From: Methanobacteriota archaeon
Lineage (GTDB): Archaea; Methanobacteriota; Methanobacteria; Methanobacteriales; Methanobacteriaceae
Assembly: GCA_023411115.1 (NCBI GenBank)
Contig: JAEYPF010000018.1
Location: 345,796-409,795, forward strand
Direction: 5' to 3'
DNA: 64,000 bases
In this document: positions 62,427-64,000 of the stretch, piece after piece
How positions within the stretch are numbered: the stretch's first letter is position 1
How the letters are laid out: every line of letters starts with the position of its first letter
Made by a program: the position numbers and the translations under genes
Notes under the pieces: model-generated
The model's database searches: none
What the model saw: the letters and a program-made list of their open reading frames with translations, nothing else
What the model was told of the DNA's origin: nothing

Positions 62427-63569
62427 TTAGTGCTTAATAGCGTCTTTAACCTTGTCGAAGAATCCCTTATCTTCAACATAAATTTCATTACCACTTATAT
62501 CCGCAAATTCCCTTAAAAGTTCTTTTTGTTTATTGTTTAATTTTTTGGGGACAACTACCTTCGCTTTGACATAAAGGTTTCCATGTCCGTTCCAGCGTAA
62601 ATGGGGCATCCCTTTACCTTTAATACGGAAAGAGGTGCCTGATTGTGTGCCTGCAGGGATTTTCAAGCTTACTATTTCTTCTCCAAGTGTTGGGATATCC
62701 ACTTCATCACCGAGAGACGCCTGAACAAAACTTATTGACCTTTCATAGATCAGATCAGAGCCGTGGCGTTCAAATAGCTTGTGTGGTTTGACAGAAATCA
62801 TCACGTAAAGATCTCCTGGGGGACCTCCCCGTATACCCACATCTCCTTCACCAGAAACTCTAAGGCGGGATCCATCTTCCACACCTGGCGGAACCTTAAT
62901 ATGGATGGTGTTGGTTTCTCTTACTATTCCTTTTCCGCGGCATTCTTGACAAGGGGTGTCAACGATTACTCCTTCACCTTTACACTCTCTGCATGGCCCC
63001 ACGTTAACAAATTGGCCGAATGGAGTTCGATTTATCTGCTGCACCTGCCCAGTACCTCCACACTGTGCACACTGCCTTGTTTCAGTTCCAGGTTCTGCTC
63101 TAGTACCTGAACATGTTGGACAGACCTTTTTATGGGGCACTTCTATATCAGTTTCAAGTCCAAATGCGGCATCTTCAAGCGTAATGTCTAGTTCATAGAG
63201 TACATCTGCTCCACGCTGAGCCTGACTTCTTCTTCGACCTCCACCAAAACCAAACATATCAAATATGTCCCCGAAGTCAAATCCAAAGCCTCTGAATATA
63301 TCCTCGAAGTTTATATCTCTAAATGCGTCTTCTGTGGAATATCCGCCCATTCCGGCATGTCCGAACTGGTCATAAGTATTCCTTTTATCCTCATCTGAAA
63401 GAACAGCGTAAGCTTCACTTACTTCTTTGAATTTTTCTGCAGATTCTGGGTCATCACTCACATCGGGGTGATATTTCATTGCTAATTTACGATAGGCTTT
63501 TTTAACTTCTTTTTTATCTGCTCCTTTTTCTACTCCAAGCACTTCGTAATAATCACGCTTTTCTGCCAT
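62427..63569 (-). CDS. dnaJ: Chaperone DnaJ
   Basis: 380 residues of the full type I form: J domain with the HPD motif (YHPDVSDD, about 33), Gly/Phe-rich region (about 75-115, FGFDFGDIFDMFGFGGG), four CxxCxGxG zinc repeats (CPTCSGTRAEPG, CAQCGGTG, CRECKGEG, CQECRGKG, about 145-215) and the C-terminal substrate-binding domains. It stimulates DnaK. It follows dnaK on the minus strand, with array E and a terminator between the two. The first zinc repeat is CxxCxGTRAE, a mild variant. Confidence 0.97.
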   Translation of the reverse strand: MAEKRDYYEVLGVEKGADKKEVKKAYRKLAMKYHPDVSDDPESAEKFKEVSEAYAVLSDEDKRNTYDQFGHAGMGGYSTEDAFRDINFEDIFRGFGFDFGDIFDMFGFGGGRRRSQAQRGADVLYELDITLEDAAFGLETDIEVPHKKVCPTCSGTRAEPGTETRQCAQCGGTGQVQQINRTPFGQFVNVGPCRECKGEGVIVDTPCQECRGKGIVRETNTIHIKVPPGVEDGSRLRVSGEGDVGIRGGPPGDLYVMISVKPHKLFERHGSDLIYERSISFVQASLGDEVDIPTLGEEIVSLKIPAGTQSGTSFRIKGKGMPHLRWNGHGNLYVKAKVVVPKKLNNKQKELLREFADISGNEIYVEDKGFFDKVKDAIKH

Positions 63570-63628
63570 ATCAATCTTACCTTCATCCTTTAATCAATTT
63601 ATGATAACAATTTGTAAAATTTAAAACC

Positions 63629-63727
63629 TATGAAACTCTGTTTCATAAATATCGAAAAATTATAGCTTTTCGAATGCTGTCAAAAATCATAGATTTTTGA
63701 CGTATCGAAAATGCTACGCATTTTCGA
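63629..63727. repeat. Hairpin array E between dnaK and dnaJ
   Basis: Four hairpins in a row: TATGAAAC/GTTTCATA (63629-63647), TCGAAAA/TTTTCGA (63652-63673), GTCAAAAATC/GATTTTTGAC (63679-63701) and TCGAAAATGC/GCATTTTCGA (63705-63727). Loops are mostly three bases. On the minus strand it lies between the dnaK stop and the dnaJ start. Confidence 0.85.
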
Positions 63728-63799
63728 ATGTTTAAAAATAGATCAGGAATTTTTTCCCAACTTTTTTATCTTATCTATCTATAGGATTTTTCCTATTTA

Positions 63800-63828
63800 T
63801 ATTTATAAAAGGGAGTAAAAACTCCCTT
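63800..63828 (-). terminator. Terminator downstream of dnaK
   Basis: AAGGGAGT pairs with ACTCCCTT (63809-63828) around a four-base A loop; on the minus strand it is followed by TTTTATAAATATA. It lies 27 bases beyond the dnaK stop. A second small hairpin, ATAGGA/TCCTAT (63781-63796), follows. Together they suggest that dnaK transcripts mostly end before dnaJ. Confidence 0.65.
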
Positions 63829-63854
63829 CTATTTTCAATTTTTAAAGATGAAGC

Positions 63855-64000
63855 TTATTTTTTAACTTCATAGTCTGCATCAATGGTATCGTCATCTCCG
63901 CCTTGCTGGCTTCCTTGAGCACCCTGTGCATTCTGTTCTGCTTGCTGCTGGGCTTGTTGAGCCTGTTGTGCCTGCTGGTAGATTTTAGCACCTACTTCCT
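63855..64000 (-). CDS. dnaK: Chaperone DnaK, C-terminal end (partial)
   Basis: Only the last 48 codons lie in the window; the rest is beyond the right edge. The frame reads EVGAKIYQQ, then Gln/Ala repeats (QQAQQAQQQAEQ), GSQQGGDDDTIDADYEVKK and a TAA stop. The Gln/Gly-rich tail ending in DDxTIDADYEV is the usual DnaK C-terminus, and the following dnaJ gene agrees. Confidence 0.95.
   Translation of the reverse strand, partial: EVGAKIYQQAQQAQQAQQQAEQNAQGAQGSQQGGDDDTIDADYEVKK

Overview
The window reads as a stretch of a low-GC methanogenic archaeon of the order Methanobacteriales, most likely Methanobacterium. The support is a complete F420-reducing hydrogenase operon (frhADGB), the coenzyme F430 biosynthesis gene cfbD, an F420-dependent LLM-family oxidoreductase, archaeal information-processing genes (Rpo4, Rpo11, TFS, PCNA, Gins51, Csl4, Dph2, Nop10, aIF2-alpha, SRP54, Pus10), archaeal tRNAs, an RNase P RNA, and GGAGG/GGTGAT ribosome binding sites. 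It appears to be chromosomal. I see no insertion sequence, prophage or CRISPR array.

Layout. 1-5 kb: a PAP2-like membrane protein, a more GC-rich orphan gene, two membrane-anchored small proteins and an AIR-synthase-like protein. 5-19 kb: mixed metabolism (Fe-S protein, hisH, sugar nucleotidyltransferase-cupin, cfbD, sfsA, K+ channel, FAD protein, YchF). 17-23.6 kb: an envelope island with a subtilisin, a beta-helix surface protein and an M14-like metallopeptidase, which share C-terminal modules; cbiE sits among them. 24-29.5 kb (minus strand): the conserved rpl21e-rpo4-DUF655-rsmA-hemK2 group with small genes inserted and a channel-less MgtE-like protein downstream. 30-32.6 kb: ffh-pus10. 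32.8-36.4 kb: hpt-dph2-csl4-rpo11-DUF99-nudix. 36.7-43.1 kb: the replication/translation group tfs-(membrane protein)-pcn-gins51-rpl44e-rps27e-aif2a-nop10-PAC2-endoQ. 43.2-46.1 kb: a TetR regulator and an ABC exporter with three evenly spaced operators. 47-49.3 kb: MoxR/VWA pair. 49.3-49.5 kb: two tRNA-Arg genes. 51.1-54.5 kb: frhADGB with a terminator. 57-59 kb: four consecutive small membrane proteins, three with coiled coils. 59.1-59.9 kb: initiator tRNA-Met and RNase P RNA. 60-64 kb: transporter-like protein, DUF2769 protein, F420 oxidoreductase, dnaJ and the 3' end of dnaK.

The least explained signal is non-coding. Five intergenic loci (about 5.0, 15.1, 29.7, 59.3-59.6 and 63.7 kb) hold chains of short, perfect, A/T-rich hairpins, many with the core ATC-NNN-GAT. 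Several are nested as an outer stem enclosing two inner hairpins, which would fold as a three-way junction. One 84-base unit occurs twice, 30 kb apart, with a single mismatch. I do not recognise this as a named repeat family. Other notable points are three genes whose best start codons are ATA or ATT, and the triple TAACA-N3-TGTTA operator with exact 18-base spacing in front of the ABC exporter.
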